A stretch of DNA of 30,829 bases. Origin: Nemertoderma westbladi. Taxonomy: Eukaryota; Xenacoelomorpha; Nemertodermatida; Nemertodermatidae. The stretch is from positions 1 to 30,829 of the forward strand of contig JAUCBJ010004623.1 of assembly GCA_032718475.1 (NCBI GenBank), given 5' to 3'. Below are positions 30,537-30,829 of this stretch, piece by piece (the stretch's first letter is position 1; every line of letters starts with the position of its first letter). A program made the position numbers and the translations under genes. The notes beneath the pieces were generated by a model. The model ran no database searches and had not been told where the DNA came from. It saw nothing but the letters and a program-made list of their open reading frames with translations.

Positions 30537-30687
30537 GTTAGCAACTAATACGCACCCCTGCATCAGTGAATGAATACATTATTCATTAATTTAAAAGTAA
30601 AATAATTTTTGAATTATTTCAATATTTATCTTAATAATGTGAAATATGTAAATTTATAATTATGTATTAGCTTGTATTTTATTTTTA

Positions 30688-30829
30688 ATAATAAAGTCGC
30701 GACTAAAATAATAAAGTCGTGACTAAAATAATAAAGTCGCGACTAAAATATTTAAAGTTCCTTTAATAATAAAGTCGCGACTAAAATAATAAAGTCGTGA
30801 CTAAAATAATAAAGTCGTGACTAAAATAA
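30688..30829 (+). repeat. 20-bp palindromic tandem repeat, running off the window
   Basis: Six full units of ATAATAAAGTCGCGACTAAA at 30688, 30708, 30728, 30766, 30786 and 30806, with an 18-bp interruption at 30748-30765. The core AGTCGCGACT is a 10-bp palindrome. Three of the six copies carry AGTCGTGACT, a CG to TG change. The array continues beyond the last base. Confidence 0.95.

Overview
The window is nuclear DNA of an animal, most likely a marine invertebrate. Coding exons are separated by introns with GT/AG boundaries, most of the sequence is AT-rich and non-coding, and there are at least three families of non-LTR retrotransposon, a BEL/Pao-type LTR retrotransposon, foldback and tRNA-derived repeats, and several minisatellites. 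The palindrome TAGGCCTA recurs unusually often. I cannot name the species.

Layout. 1-6.6 kb: AT-rich non-coding DNA with a 129-bp foldback element (899-1027), three long G runs, a dispersed repeat (about 2440-2800) and the 3' end of a LINE on the minus strand (LINE-C, 5150-5700). 6.6-7.26 kb: a 22-bp minisatellite. 7.26-12.43 kb: a degenerate LINE (LINE-B) split by a nearly complete 3.6-kb LINE of another family (LINE-A, 7745-11361), flanked by an 11-bp target-site duplication. 12.4-16.35 kb: a possible LTR/leader, then broken gag, zinc knuckle and protease regions of a BEL/Pao-like element, then a 57-bp tandem repeat. 16.5-17.3 kb: a 5'-truncated LINE-A copy on the minus strand with a 9-bp target-site duplication. 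17.3-19.2 kb: unrecognised DNA with a dense run of perfect hairpins. 19.7-22.0 kb: two LINE-A relics, a tRNA-derived SINE and a possible hAT end. 22.55-25.26 kb: a 2.7-kb minisatellite with a 20-bp unit and higher-order structure.

26.38-30.54 kb and beyond: the only host gene I can support. It has five phase-compatible exons on the plus strand for an FAD-dependent oxidoreductase with an N-terminal hydrophobic segment, a GxGxxG dinucleotide fold, a central CDG motif and a C-terminal motif equivalent to the GD motif of flavoprotein monooxygenases. The gene continues past the window. Its fourth intron holds a C run and a 23-bp minisatellite ending about 35 bp before exon 5. A 20-bp palindromic repeat runs off the right edge.

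The most notable observations are the flavoprotein gene, including two exons that lack a usable ATG ORF; a pair of diverged tandem hairpins in the LINE-A leader whose stem differences all preserve pairing; the nested LINE-A/LINE-B insertion; and the hairpin tract at 18.46-18.82 kb. All protein assignments are by eye from motifs and need database searches.
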